Assembly (NCBI GenBank): GCA_020445165.1
Contig: JAGRHE010000026.1
Location: 1 to 22,730, forward strand
Direction of reading: 5' to 3'
DNA length: 22,730 nucleotides
Source: Gammaproteobacteria bacterium
GTDB lineage: Bacteria; Pseudomonadota; Gammaproteobacteria; Chromatiales; Sedimenticolaceae
The notes below the pieces were generated by a model. That model was not told the origin of the DNA and did no database searches. It worked only from the letters and a program-made list of their open reading frames with translations. The number at the start of each line of letters is the position of its first letter. Within the stretch, counting starts at the first letter, position 1. This document shows positions 7,077-15,329 of this stretch, piece after piece. The translations under genes and the position numbers were made by a program.

Positions 7077-9655
7077 ATGACCGAAGCCTCCAACCAGCAC
7101 ACCCCCATGATGCAGCAATACCTGCGCATCAAGGCCGAGCATCCGCAGCGCCTGGTTTTCTATCGCATGGGTGATTTCTACGAGCTGTTCTTTGACGACG
7201 CGCGGCGCGCGGCGCAGCTGCTCGACATCACGCTGACCCAGCGCGGCAAGTCGGCCGGCGAACCGATCCCGATGGCCGGGGTGCCGTTCCATGCCGCCGA
7301 GGGCTATCTCGCCAAGCTGGTGCGACTGGGCGAGTCGGTCGCGATCTGCGAACAGATCGGTGATCCGGCCACCAGCAAGGGACCGGTCGAACGTCAGGTG
7401 GTGCGCATCGTGACACCGGGTACGGTCAGCGATGAGGCGTTGATGGATGAACGCCGCGACAACCTGCTCGCGGCGTTGATGGTCGACGGAGATAAGTACG
7501 GCCTGGCCTGGCTGGACCTGACCGGCGGCCGCTTTCTGCTGCAACAGCTCGACGACCACGAGTCCCTGCTTGGCGAACTGGAGCGTCTCGATCCGGCCGA
7601 GATCCTGATCGCCGAAGACCAGCCGGTGATCCGCCGCCCTGGTCGCGACGGGGGCGTCACCCGGCGGCCACCGTGGCACTTCGAGCATGACAGTGCACTG
7701 CGCCAGCTCAGCGAACAGTTCGGCACACGCGATCTGGCCGGTTTCGGCTGCGATCACCTGCCGCTGGCGTTGAGTGCCGCGGGTGCGTTGCTGCAGTACG
7801 TCGCCGACACCCAGCGCAGCGCCCTGCCGCACATCACACGCCTCAAGGTCGAACAGCACGATGACGCGATCGTGATCGACGCGGCAACCCGGCGCAATCT
7901 CGAACTGACCGAGGCCGCTTCGGGCAAACGCACGCACAGCCTGGCCGGCCTGCTCGACACCAGCGCGACGGCCATGGGCAGTCGCCTGCTGCGACGCTGG
8001 GTCAGCCGGCCATTGCGCGACCCGCAGGCGGTGCGCGAGCGCCATGCCTTGATCGGCTGCCTGATCGATCAGGGACAGGTCGACCCGGTACGCGACACGC
8101 TGGCCGCGATCGGTGACATCGAACGCATCCTCGCCCGCGTCGCGCTCGGCTCGGCACGCCCGCGCGACCTGGCCGTGCTGCGCGACAGCCTCGGCCTGCT
8201 GCCGCAGCTGCAATCACAACTGTCATCAATCGATCACCCGGGCATGGCATCACTGGCGGCCGACATCGGTGAGCATCCGCAGACCCATGCACTGTTGGTG
8301 CGGGCGATCATCGACAACCCACCGGTGGTGCTGCGCGACGGTGGCGTGCTGGCAACCGGTTACGACGAGGAACTCGATCAGCTGCGCGACCTTTCGCAGA
8401 ACGCCGACCAGTTCCTGGTCGATCTCGAAAAACGCGAGCGCGAACGCAGCGGCATCGACACCCTCAAGGTCAGCTACAACCGCGTGCACGGCTATTACAT
8501 CGAGATCGGTCGCAGCAAGTCGGACAAGGTGCCGGACGATTACATCCGCCGGCAGACACTCAAATCGAGCGAGCGCTTCATCACGCCGGAACTGAAGGGT
8601 TTCGAGGATCGCGTGCTGTCGGCGCGCGAGCGCGCGCTGCAACGTGAAAAGGCGCTGTTTGCCGAACTGCTGGAAGCACTGATGGAGCCGCTGCCGCTAT
8701 TACAGCAGTGCGCCGAGGCGATCGCGACGCTCGACGTGCTCGCCTGCTTCGCCGAACGCGCGCTGATGCTGGGCTGGTGCCGACCGCAGTTCCGCGATTT
8801 GCCGGGCCTGATCATCCGTGCCGGCCGCCACCCGGTAGTGGAACAGGTCAGCGATACACCGTTCGTGGCCAACGACCTGGTCATGGATGAAAAGCGTCAC
8901 ACCCTGATCATCACCGGCCCCAACATGGGCGGCAAATCAACCTTCATGCGCCAGTCGGCACTGATTGTCGTGCTGGCCTATGCCGGCAGTTATGTACCGG
9001 CCGAGGCGACTGAGCTCGGCCCGTTCGACCGCATCTTCTCGCGCATCGGTGCGTCGGATGATCTCGCCGGCGGGCGTTCGACCTTCATGGTCGAGATGCA
9101 GGAGACCGCCAACATCCTGCACAACGCCAGCGATCGCTCGCTGGTACTGATGGACGAGATCGGACGCGGCACACCAGCACCTTCGACGGCCTGTCACTGG
9201 CCTGGGCCTGTGCCGTCGAACTGGCCACACGGATCCGCGCCTTCACACTGTTTGCGACCCACTATTTCGAGCTGACCACGCTGCCCGACGAGCATCCGGG
9301 CATCGCCAACGTGCACCTCGACGCGGTCGAGCATGGCGACAGCATCGTGTTCCTGCATGCCTTGCGCGAGGGTCCGGCTAACCAGAGCTATGGCCTGCAG
9401 GTCGCCGCCCTCGCCGGTGTGCCACGCAAGGTGATCGCACTGGCACGCCGCCGGCTGCAGGAGCTGGAACAAGCGGCGCAGCGGCATGCGCAGAACGAGT
9501 CGAACCAGCTGTCCCTGTTCCAGCCGCCAGCGCCGACCAGCCCGGCTCGCGATCCCGTGCGCGAGCGCCTGGCCGACATCGATCCCGACCAGCTCAGCCC
9601 GCGCCAGGCGTTGGACGCACTTTACGAATTGCTGGCACTGCGCGATCCTGACTGA
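7077..9655 (+). pseudogene. mutS: DNA mismatch repair protein MutS, interrupted by a 2-bp frameshift
   Basis: MutS binds mismatches and uses its ABC-type ATPase to recruit MutL. The start is ATG 7077. The N-terminal mismatch-reading motif is intact (GDFYELF, Phe34 and Glu36). The connector, lever and clamp regions follow without interruption, then Walker A (GPNMGGKST, about residue 615) and Walker B (VLMDEIGRG, ending at Gly698, codon 9168-9170). At 9171-9174 the dinucleotide AC is duplicated. The frame is lost and translation would end at 9275, giving 732 residues of which the last 34 are unrelated. Removing two bases restores [11 protein letters not shown], the H-loop ATHYFEL, the C-terminal helices and a beta-clamp motif QLSLF (residues 810-814), for a normal 858-residue protein ending at 9655. 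The gene is followed 28 bp later by fdxA. Either the strain lacks MutS or the base call is wrong; everything else in the gene looks well conserved. Confidence 0.93.
9171..9174 (+). other. Frameshift site in mutS (AC duplicated)
   Basis: The codons for the conserved Gly-Thr-Ser-Thr-Phe-Asp-Gly would read GGC ACC AGC ACC TTC GAC GGC. The sequence has GGC AC ACC AGC ACC TTC, that is, one extra AC. No slippery heptamer, stop-codon context or strong downstream hairpin was seen that would suggest programmed frameshifting. Confidence 0.9.
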
Positions 9656-9683
9656 ACCGAGTCCCAACCCATAGGGTGTATGC

Positions 9684-10007
9684 ATGACCTACGTGGTGAC
9701 CGAGAACTGCATCAAGTGCAAGTACACCGACTGCGTCGAAGTATGCCCGGTCGACTGCTTCCACGAAGGCCCGAACTTTCTCGCCATCGATCCGGACGAG
9801 TGTATCGACTGCGCCCTGTGCGAACCGGAATGTCCGGCCGAGGCGATCTTTGCCGAGGACGACGTACCGCCGGAGCAACAGGCCTTCACGGCATTGAACG
9901 CAGAGCTGTGCGCCAGCTGGCCGGTGATCACGCAGCGCAAGGCACCGCCGGACGATGCCGCCGAGTGGGACGGCAAACCGGACAAGCTGAAGCTGTTGGA
10001 ACGCTGA
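9684..10007 (+). CDS. fdxA: Seven-iron ferredoxin (3Fe-4S/4Fe-4S), FdxA
   Basis: This is a 107-residue low-potential electron carrier of the Azotobacter ferredoxin I class. Cysteines at 9, 12, 17, 21 and 25, then 40, 43, 46 and 50, match the FdI spacing exactly once the initiator Met is removed. In FdI, the equivalent of Cys12 is not a ligand, so the first cluster is 3Fe-4S and the second 4Fe-4S. The acidic C-terminal extension (about 60-107), ending in a basic KLKLLER, is also typical of the family. The gene follows mutS with a 28-bp gap, an arrangement familiar from pseudomonads, so the two are probably co-transcribed. It converges on the phosphatase gene, with 15 bp between the stop codons and no visible terminator hairpin. 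The physiological partner cannot be told from the sequence. Confidence 0.96.
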   Translation: MTYVVTENCIKCKYTDCVEVCPVDCFHEGPNFLAIDPDECIDCALCEPECPAEAIFAEDDVPPEQQAFTALNAELCASWPVITQRKAPPDDAAEWDGKPDKLKLLER

Positions 10008-10022
10008 GTACCGGCGGCGTGG

Positions 10023-10784
10023 TCAGCCCGGCAAGACAGGTCGCGCCAGAATCACGCTGACGTTGTCATTGCCGCCGGCATCGAGCGCCGCCTCGATCAA
10101 CGCCTCGGCCTGCTCCTCGATCGGCCCTTCCGGATCGCGCAGGATGCGTGCGATCTGCGAGTCGGCCACCAGCCCGTGTAGGCCATCGCTGCAGATCAGG
10201 TAGGTATCGCCAGCCTCGAGCAGCGCATCACCGACATCGACATCCGCCTGCCGCTGCAGTCCGAGGCTGCGGGTAAGCACGTTGTCGCGGATGCCGGCGC
10301 CACGTGCCTCGGCACGGTTGATGAAGACGCCATCGTCGACCATCTGCTGGATCAGGGAATGATCGCGGGTCAGGCGCCGGATGCGACCATAGCGCACCCG
10401 GTACAGGCGCGAGTCGCCGACATGGGCATGATAGATACGGCCGTCACGGAAGATCGCCAGCACCACGGTCGTGCCCATGCCGGTCAGTTCCGGATGGACC
10501 GCACACATATCGAGCAGCGCCTGGTTGGCGGTCTCGACCGCGTGCCCGACCCGCAGTAGGCTCTCCATGCCGTCGGCCTGGTCGTCCTGCTGCGCCGGCA
10601 GCAGGTTGGCCAGCGCAGCCTCCGCCGCAACCCGGCTGGCGACCTCGCCGCTGCGATGACCACCCATACCGTCGGCGAGCACCAGCACGCCGAGTTCGCT
10701 GTCGACCCGAACCCAATCCTGGTTGCGCTTGCGCACCAGACCCTGGTGGGTACGGTACGCGACTTCAACAGAATGAACCGCCAT
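10023..10784 (-). CDS. PP2C-family serine/threonine protein phosphatase (Stp/PrpC type)
   Basis: This is a 253-residue soluble metal-dependent phosphatase that removes phosphate from Ser/Thr residues. All PP2C motifs are present: RKRNQD (Asp23), VLADGMGGH (Asp38, Gly39), GTTVV, HVGDSRLYR, LTRDHS, LTRSLG, ICSDGL and the terminal GGNDNVSVIL. These supply the aspartates that hold the two or three Mn/Mg ions. The start was set at ATG 10784 (MAVHSVEVAYRTHQG), the usual N-terminus of Stp proteins. The frame stays open upstream to 11096, but that part overlaps dsbC and has no homology-like character. It is the last gene of the apparent xerD-yajQ-dsbC unit, 58 bp after dsbC. No partner Ser/Thr kinase is in the window, so the substrate is unknown. 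Confidence 0.95.
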   Translation of the reverse strand: MAVHSVEVAYRTHQGLVRKRNQDWVRVDSELGVLVLADGMGGHRSGEVASRVAAEAALANLLPAQQDDQADGMESLLRVGHAVETANQALLDMCAVHPELTGMGTTVVLAIFRDGRIYHAHVGDSRLYRVRYGRIRRLTRDHSLIQQMVDDGVFINRAEARGAGIRDNVLTRSLGLQRQADVDVGDALLEAGDTYLICSDGLHGLVADSQIARILRDPEGPIEEQAEALIEAALDAGGNDNVSVILARPVLPG

Positions 10785-10804
10785 CAGTCCCGCATCACGT
10801 CCGG

Positions 10805-10816
10805 CCCGGCGCCGGG
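10805..10816. repeat. 12-bp perfect palindrome between dsbC and the PP2C gene
   Basis: CCCGGCGCCGGG lies in the 58-bp gap between dsbC and the phosphatase. It is self-complementary without a loop and has no T-run, so it is not a convincing terminator. It could be a chance feature of GC-rich spacer DNA. Confidence 0.3.
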
Positions 10817-10842
10817 TCTTGGTTGGTGTTCCCGCCGCAGGA

Positions 10843-11577
10843 TCAGCCGCCTGCCGCCCGTCGGTCGAGTGCCTGGCGAAGCTTGTCGGCCGGCACGTAG
10901 CCCGGCAGCATTTCGCCATCCTCGAGCAGCAGAGCCGGCGTGCCCTGTATGCGCATCGCCTGGCCGAGCGCATGGTGTTCGGCAACCGGATTGTCACAGG
11001 TCTTGGCCGGCACCGAGCCCCCCGCCTTAGCCGTATCCATGGCCGCCCTGCGATCGTCGGCACACCAGACCGACACTGCCTTGTCATACGAATCACTGCC
11101 GATCCCGGCGCGCGGATACATCAGATAGCGGATCCGGATGCCGTTGGACTTGTACTGATCCATTTCGGAATGCAGCTTGCGGCAAAAGCCACAATCGATG
11201 TCGGTGAACACCGTGACCGTGTACCGGGTGTCTTCCGGCTCGTACACCAGCATGTCCTTCTCATCGAGCTCGGCCATCGCGGCGACCTTGAGTTCGGACA
11301 TGCGACGCTCTGTGATCTCGGTGCGCGTCTCCAGGTCGATCAGCTTGCCCTGGACCAGGTAGCGCCCATCGCCGGTCGCATAGACCAGGCGCATGCCAAA
11401 CGCCACCTCGTACAGGTTCTCCATCGGCGTCGCACGGATGGTGTCCGGGACCAGGCCCGGCAACAGCACGGCAAGCGAGTTACGGATACGCTCTTCGACC
11501 TGCGCATCGATTTCCTGCGCCTGGACCTGGACACTCAGCAGCAGCGCCGCGAGCAGCGCCGGAATGATTTTCTTCAT
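10843..11577 (-). CDS. dsbC: Periplasmic disulfide isomerase DsbC
   Basis: This 244-residue protein reshuffles wrong disulfides in the periplasm and is kept reduced by DsbD. Residues 1-20 are a Sec signal peptide (KK, hydrophobic core, cleavage after VQAQA or nearby). About 21-80 is the N-terminal dimerisation domain. A linker helix leads to the thioredoxin-fold domain with active site Cys129-Gly-Phe-Cys132 (CGFC, where E. coli has CGYC) and the cis-proline Pro214 in GTPALLLEDG. Cys172 and Cys194 correspond to the second, structural disulfide of E. coli DsbC. The gene lies 9 bp after yajQ and downstream of xerD on the same strand. In E. coli dsbC also follows xerD directly, which supports the assignment. 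Confidence 0.97.
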   Translation of the reverse strand: MKKIIPALLAALLLSVQVQAQEIDAQVEERIRNSLAVLLPGLVPDTIRATPMENLYEVAFGMRLVYATGDGRYLVQGKLIDLETRTEITERRMSELKVAAMAELDEKDMLVYEPEDTRYTVTVFTDIDCGFCRKLHSEMDQYKSNGIRIRYLMYPRAGIGSDSYDKAVSVWCADDRRAAMDTAKAGGSVPAKTCDNPVAEHHALGQAMRIQGTPALLLEDGEMLPGYVPADKLRQALDRRAAGG

Positions 11578-11586
11578 GACTTACAG

Positions 11587-12069
11587 CTAGTCCCTGAAAT
11601 TGTTGAATTGCAGTGGCAGGCCGAAATCGCCCTTCCTGAGCAGTGCGATCGCGTCCTGCAGGGCATCACGGCTCTTGCCGCTGACCCGAACCTGTTCGCC
11701 CTGGATCTGGGCCTGCACCTTCATCTTCGCGCCCTTGATGGTCTTGACGATCTCGCGCGCCGTGTCGCTGTCGATGCCCTGTCGCAGGGTGATGGACTGG
11801 CGTGCCCGGTTGTTCGCTGTTTCCACCTTGCCCGTCTCGATGCAGCTGATATCGACCGACCGCTTGACCAGCTTGAGCTGGAGGATATCCATCATCTGTT
11901 CGAGCTGGAACTCGCTCTGCGCATGTAGGGTGATAACGTTTTCGTCGAGATCGTAATGCGCCTCGCTGCCCTTGAAATCGAAGCGCGTGTTGACCTCGCG
12001 GTTGGACTGGTCGGTGGCATTGCGCACCTCCTGCAGATCGACCTCGGACACAACATCGAACGACGGCAT
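11587..12069 (-). CDS. yajQ: YajQ family nucleotide-binding protein (UPF0234/DUF520)
   Basis: This 160-residue cytosolic protein has the characteristic start MPSFDVVSEVDLQEVRNA, followed by TRFDFKGS, and ends in LPLQFNNFRD, all hallmarks of the YajQ family. The family has two ferredoxin-like folds; Xanthomonas and Pseudomonas members bind cyclic di-GMP and act with LysR-type regulators. Whether this one does is not visible. It sits 64 bp after xerD and 9 bp before dsbC on the same strand, so it probably shares their transcript. The length is normal and there is no sign of damage. Confidence 0.97.
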   Translation of the reverse strand: MPSFDVVSEVDLQEVRNATDQSNREVNTRFDFKGSEAHYDLDENVITLHAQSEFQLEQMMDILQLKLVKRSVDISCIETGKVETANNRARQSITLRQGIDSDTAREIVKTIKGAKMKVQAQIQGEQVRVSGKSRDALQDAIALLRKGDFGLPLQFNNFRD

Positions 12070-12133
12070 GGTTCAGCTCCAGATGATTCCGGCGCAAGGC
12101 TATCACAGCGCCGCGGCTGCGCGTGCGCCGGCG

Positions 12134-13078
12134 TCAACCGCGCGGATGGTGGCGGGCATGCAATGCCTGCAGGCGTTCGCGCGCGACATGGGTATAGATC
12201 TGGGTGGTCGACAGCGAACTGTGACCGAGCAGCAGCTGCACCACGCGCAGGTCGGCGCCATGGTTGACCAGGTGCGTGGCAAAGGCATGCCGCACCGTGT
12301 GCGGTGACAACGACTGGCGGATGCCGGCAGCGACCGCGTGCTTCTTGATCCGGTACCAGAATGCCTGGCGCGTCATCCCGTCGCCGCGCCGGGTCGCGAA
12401 CAGCTGGTTGGCCGGCTGTCCACCCAGCAATGCCGGTCGTGCCTGCTCGATGTAACGCTGCAACCATTCGACGGCCTCATCGCCGAGCGGTACCAGGCGC
12501 TCCTTGCCGCCCTTACCGACCACGCGCACCACGCCCTGGCTCAGGCTGAGCTGGTCGGGTTGCAGGCCGACCAGCTCGGACACCCGCAGGCCGGTCGCAT
12601 ACAACAGTTCCAGCATGGCGCGGTCGCGCAGCCCTTCTGCCGTGGCCGGGTCGGGCGCCTCGAGCAGTGCCTCGACTTCCGACTCGCTCAACGACTTTGG
12701 CAGCGGGCGTCCGAGGCGTGGCGCCTCGATCTGCGCGCTCGGGTCATCCGGCCGCAGTTGCTCGCGACACAGCCACTGGTAGAACTGGCGCAACGTCGAC
12801 AGGCGGCGCGCACTGGTGCGCGGACGCACGCCCGTTTCCACGCCGGCCGCCAGGAAGGCCAGCAGCTGCTCACGCCGGGCATCGACCAGTCCCACAGCAC
12901 GGTGCTGCCGCAACCAGGCGGCGCAGTGCCGCAGATCGGACTGGTACGAGACCAGGGTGTTGCGCGCAAGACCGCGCTCCATCCAGGTCGCATCGGCGAA
13001 CGCCTCGACCACGCGCTGATCATCGTCGTTCACGTCGTTGGCAATCGCCGCTGTCGCCCTTTTCGCCCGCACCGTCAT
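12134..13078 (-). CDS. xerD: Site-specific tyrosine recombinase XerD
   Basis: XerD, with XerC and FtsK, resolves chromosome dimers at dif. The 314-residue model (ATG 13078) has an N-terminal SAM-like core-binding domain (about 20-110) and the catalytic domain with Arg165 (ATGLRVSEL), Lys189 (GKGGKER), His260 and Arg263 (SPHTVRHAFATHL), His286 (LLGHSSLSTTQ) and nucleophile Tyr295 (IYTHV). The C-terminal RLQALHARHHPRG and NHGADLRVVQLLLGH are XerD-like rather than XerC-like. The start is uncertain. AGGAG at about 13083-13087 is only 2 nt from this ATG but 8 nt from an in-frame GTG at 13072; a GTG at 13099 is also possible. It is the first gene of a unit with yajQ, dsbC and the phosphatase, diverging from the YqcC-family gene. 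Confidence 0.96.
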   Translation of the reverse strand: MTVRAKRATAAIANDVNDDDQRVVEAFADATWMERGLARNTLVSYQSDLRHCAAWLRQHRAVGLVDARREQLLAFLAAGVETGVRPRTSARRLSTLRQFYQWLCREQLRPDDPSAQIEAPRLGRPLPKSLSESEVEALLEAPDPATAEGLRDRAMLELLYATGLRVSELVGLQPDQLSLSQGVVRVVGKGGKERLVPLGDEAVEWLQRYIEQARPALLGGQPANQLFATRRGDGMTRQAFWYRIKKHAVAAGIRQSLSPHTVRHAFATHLVNHGADLRVVQLLLGHSSLSTTQIYTHVARERLQALHARHHPRG

Positions 13079-13100
13079 GTCTCCTGAAGCAACCGCCACC

Positions 13101-13119
13101 CGCGGTGGTAATCACCGCG
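13101..13119. repeat. 7-bp inverted repeat between divergent xerD and the YqcC-family gene
   Basis: CGCGGTG (13101-13107) and CACCGCG (13113-13119) are perfect arms with a 5-nt spacer. The element sits in the short region between the two divergent starts, where an operator or a leader hairpin would be placed. Confidence 0.4.
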
Positions 13120-13164
13120 AACGCATGCAAGGATAACCCTTGCAACCGCAAACACGGGGGGCCG

Positions 13165-13497
13165 ATGCGGGACGAGCTGACACTGTTGCTGCATGATCTC
13201 GAACGCGAACTGCGCCTGCAGGATCGCTGGCAGCCCGGTGAACCACCCGCGGCGGCGCTGCGCAGCACCGAGCCATTTGCGGTCGACGTGCTCGACTTCG
13301 ATCAATGGCTGCAATGGATCCTGCTGCCGCGCATGCACGAGCTGTTGTTGCGGCAACTGCCCTTGCCGGACAACTGTGCCATGCAGCCAATGGCCGAGGA
13401 GTTCTTCGCCGCCGACGATAGCCAGGGCCAACGCATCGTTGCGCTGCTGGCCGCGATCGACGCACTGCTGACACAACACCACGGCGGCATCAACTGA
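13165..13497 (+). CDS. YqcC family protein (DUF446)
   Basis: This is a small, all-helical 110-residue protein of unknown function. The start ATG 13165 follows GGGGGG at 13156-13161 by 3 nt. The pattern of the N-terminal helix (DELTLLLHDLERELR), WQPGEPPAAAL, STEPFAVDVLDFDQWLQWILLPRMHELL and PLPDNCAMQPMAEEFF matches what I recall of the family, including the invariant Leu-Pro rich centre. In E. coli yqcC sits beside truC (tRNA pseudouridine synthase); no truC is here. It diverges from xerD. The frame is open upstream of the start, but that DNA belongs to xerD on the other strand. Confidence 0.88.
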   Translation: MRDELTLLLHDLERELRLQDRWQPGEPPAAALRSTEPFAVDVLDFDQWLQWILLPRMHELLLRQLPLPDNCAMQPMAEEFFAADDSQGQRIVALLAAIDALLTQHHGGIN

Positions 13498-13807
13498 CCG
13501 CGCAACTGCGACGTATTACCGACTGCAAGGCGTCCGGAATCAGGATGTTTTTTTCCACACACCCTGTGGAAAACTCTGTGGGAAAGGTGATGAGAATGGC
13601 CGCTATGCCGTGTCGCCGCGTTGCGGTCATTAAATTGACTAAAATTTGAACAATTCGATGTTTTTATATTTAAATCATCATGTTAAATGCTTTTCCTAAG
13701 ACTGAACTTGGGAAATAAACGGCAACCATGCGATCTTTTCGACGCCGCGCAAGCGATTGTGCATAACCATCTCCTAATTTAACTGTTTTCTACGGACGCC
13801 CACTGCC
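13498..13807. other. Non-coding region with clustered DnaA-box-like sites and an AT-rich block (possible origin-like or DnaA-regulated element)
   Basis: This is the longest gene-free stretch in the window. TTTTCCACA (13551-13559) and TGTGGAAAA (13565-13573) are perfect inverted copies of a sequence that fits the DnaA-box consensus TTWTNCACA, 5 nt apart. A third box with one mismatch (TGTGGGAAA, 13577-13585) follows on the next helical turn. A fourth, TGTGCATAA (13758-13766), is a perfect match on the other strand. Between them 13628-13720 has only 23 G/C in 93 bases. A near-consensus IHF site, one mismatch, lies at 13673-13685. GATCTTTT at 13732-13739 resembles the start of an E. coli 13-mer. 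Whether this is an origin, a DnaA-controlled promoter or coincidence cannot be settled from sequence alone. Confidence 0.45.
13646..13674 (+). promoter_or_regulatory. Possible sigma-70 promoter for the YcgN-family/DUF3549 pair
   Basis: TTGAAC (13646-13651) and TTTAAA (13669-13674) are 17 nt apart within the AT-rich block, 134 bp upstream of the YcgN-family start. Several other AT-rich hexamers could serve equally well, so the exact placement is uncertain. Confidence 0.25.
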
Positions 13808-14251
13808 ATGCCCATGTCGGAACGCCCCTTCTGGGAAAGCAAGAGCCTGCGCGAAATGACGACCGAGGAATGGGAATCTTTGTGCGATGGCTGCACCAAG
13901 TGCTGCCACTACCGGCTCGAAGACGAAGACACCCGGGCGATCTATTTCACCAATGTCTATTGCCGGCTGCTCGACCCGGACACCGGCCTGTGCACCGATT
14001 ACGTCAATCGCTCGCGGCGCGTACCCGATTGCGTGACCATTACGCCCGAGGTGCTGGAGGATCCGTACTGGCTGCCGGCAAGCTGTGCCTACCGCAGACT
14101 CGCCGAGGGCAAATCGCTGCCATCGTGGCATCCGCTGATCAGCGGCGACCCGGACAGCGTCGTCAAAGCCGGGCAAAGGGTGTGCAACCGGACCATCAAC
14201 GAAGATGACGCCGGTCCGCTGGAAAGCCACCTGGTCGACTGGATCGAATGA
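13808..14251 (+). CDS. YcgN family cysteine-cluster protein (UPF0260/YkgJ superfamily)
   Basis: This 147-residue cytosolic protein closely resembles E. coli YcgN. Matching stretches include FWESKSLREMTTEEWESLCDGC, DEDT..IYFTNVYCRLL, PDCVTITPE and WLPASCAYRRLAEGKSLPSWHPL. A cysteine cluster, Cys26-x2-Cys29-x2-Cys32-Cys33, plus Cys52, Cys62, Cys75 and Cys94, suggests a bound metal (Zn or Fe-S), but the biochemical role is unknown. The start could be ATG 13808 or the in-frame ATG at 13814; neither has a strong ribosome-binding site. It is followed after 15 bp by the DUF3549 gene, with which it is probably co-transcribed. Confidence 0.93.
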   Translation: MPMSERPFWESKSLREMTTEEWESLCDGCTKCCHYRLEDEDTRAIYFTNVYCRLLDPDTGLCTDYVNRSRRVPDCVTITPEVLEDPYWLPASCAYRRLAEGKSLPSWHPLISGDPDSVVKAGQRVCNRTINEDDAGPLESHLVDWIE

Positions 14252-14266
14252 GCAATACCCGACGCC

Positions 14267-15301
14267 ATGCATGACAAGCAGCCGAGCCTTCTGCGCCTGC
14301 TCGAAGACAGCGGCAGCCGTGTGCTCGTTTACGACATCGGGCGCCGGATCAGTGCCATACCGCGTGCGACCTTCGCCGCGTTCGAAGAGGCCTCAACGCC
14401 CTATCCCCTGCCCATGCAACGCAAGGCATGGAGCGCGCTCGTACAGGTCGGCGAAGGGCAACCGGTGATCTGGTTCCTGCGCCTGGCGCTGGACGAACAG
14501 GGGCTACTGGTGCAGGCCGAACGAGATTACCTGCTCGGGCGTCTGCTCGAATCGGCCTACGCCGGGCGCGCCGGTGCCGACCCACAACAGGCACTGCGTG
14601 ACAACCCACAGGCATTCACACCGCGCGATGATCGCATGGCCCTGTTCCACGCGCGCCTGGGGGCCGACCTGAGACTGCCGCCGTCACGCTTCTACGAACA
14701 CGCACTGGCTTACTTCAACGGTGAACCAGGCTGGGACCAGTGGGAATTCGTTGGCTACCAGGGCATCGCGGATGTCGCCTGCCGGCACACCGACGAACCG
14801 CTCAGCGCAGCGATTGCACAGTTGCCGCGAGAACCGCTGGTTGCGCTGTGCCATTGCTTGGAGAGCCAGACTATCTCCACGCCATTGCGCGACGCCCTGC
14901 TCGCACGCCTCGCCGCCGTGCAGCGACAGACGAAGCCGGATATCGGGGTGATCGCCGGCCTGGTCCGCGGATTGTCTTCGCATGCCGGATCGGCTGGCGT
15001 CCGTGGAGGCCTGGAGTCCCTGCTCGCAACATCATCCGGACGCAATATCGAGGTCCTGGCCGCCATCTCGGGCCGCGCCTGGGAAGCACTGACCGATGAC
15101 CTGCTCGGCGTGTGGCTGGAGGCACTCGCACACAATGACCACGGCCAGGCCGCATTCTCTCAGTGCATCAGCGATCTGCTCAGCCTGCCGTCCATGGCGG
15201 AACCGGTGCGTGCGGCGCTGCGCTCGGCGGACCGGTCCGCCGCCGCGCGCTCGGCCTTTGCCGCGATGACCGCGACCGGACAAGACGCCGACCGGACCTG
15301 A
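14267..15301 (+). CDS. DUF3549 family protein, function unknown
   Basis: This is a 344-residue soluble protein with the N-terminal pattern LLRLLEDSGSRVLVYDIGRRISAIP, which I recognise as the DUF3549 family found in pseudomonads and related gammaproteobacteria. No catalytic motif, signal peptide or membrane segment is visible. About 30-130 is mixed alpha/beta with WFLRLALDEQGLL. About 175-340 looks like a series of helical pairs (HEAT-like in texture) with many Leu/Ala. It lies 15 bp after the YcgN-family gene. It converges on the FadL-type gene with 28 bp between the stops and no visible terminator. I cannot propose a function. Confidence 0.87.
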   Translation: MHDKQPSLLRLLEDSGSRVLVYDIGRRISAIPRATFAAFEEASTPYPLPMQRKAWSALVQVGEGQPVIWFLRLALDEQGLLVQAERDYLLGRLLESAYAGRAGADPQQALRDNPQAFTPRDDRMALFHARLGADLRLPPSRFYEHALAYFNGEPGWDQWEFVGYQGIADVACRHTDEPLSAAIAQLPREPLVALCHCLESQTISTPLRDALLARLAAVQRQTKPDIGVIAGLVRGLSSHAGSAGVRGGLESLLATSSGRNIEVLAAISGRAWEALTDDLLGVWLEALAHNDHGQAAFSQCISDLLSLPSMAEPVRAALRSADRSAAARSAFAAMTATGQDADRT

Positions 15302-15329
15302 AACCCGAGCGTCCGCCCGCGCGATCACC

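Noticed and set aside
9140..9275. Programmed ribosomal frameshifting as an explanation for the mutS break.
   Set aside because: No slippery heptamer or pausing structure is visible, MutS is not known to use frameshifting, and an extra AC dinucleotide is the simplest reading.
10008..10022. A shared terminator between convergent fdxA and the PP2C gene.
   Set aside because: The 15-bp gap has no hairpin with a T-run on either strand.
10785..11096. A longer N-terminus for the PP2C phosphatase (frame open to 11096).
   Set aside because: The extra residues overlap dsbC on the same strand in another frame, have no domain-like character, and the standard Stp N-terminus begins at 10784.
13551..13573. 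The 9-bp inverted repeat as an intrinsic terminator for the YqcC-family gene.
   Set aside because: The T-run precedes the stem and A's follow it on both strands, the reverse of a terminator. The arms fit the DnaA-box consensus better.
13661..13688. A dif-like site next to xerD: TCATGTTAAAT (13678-13688) matches the XerD arm of dif at 10 of 11 positions.
   Set aside because: The other 11-bp arm (13661-13671) matches the XerC arm at only about 3 positions. A functional dif needs both arms, and one AT-rich half-site in an AT-rich block is easily explained by chance.
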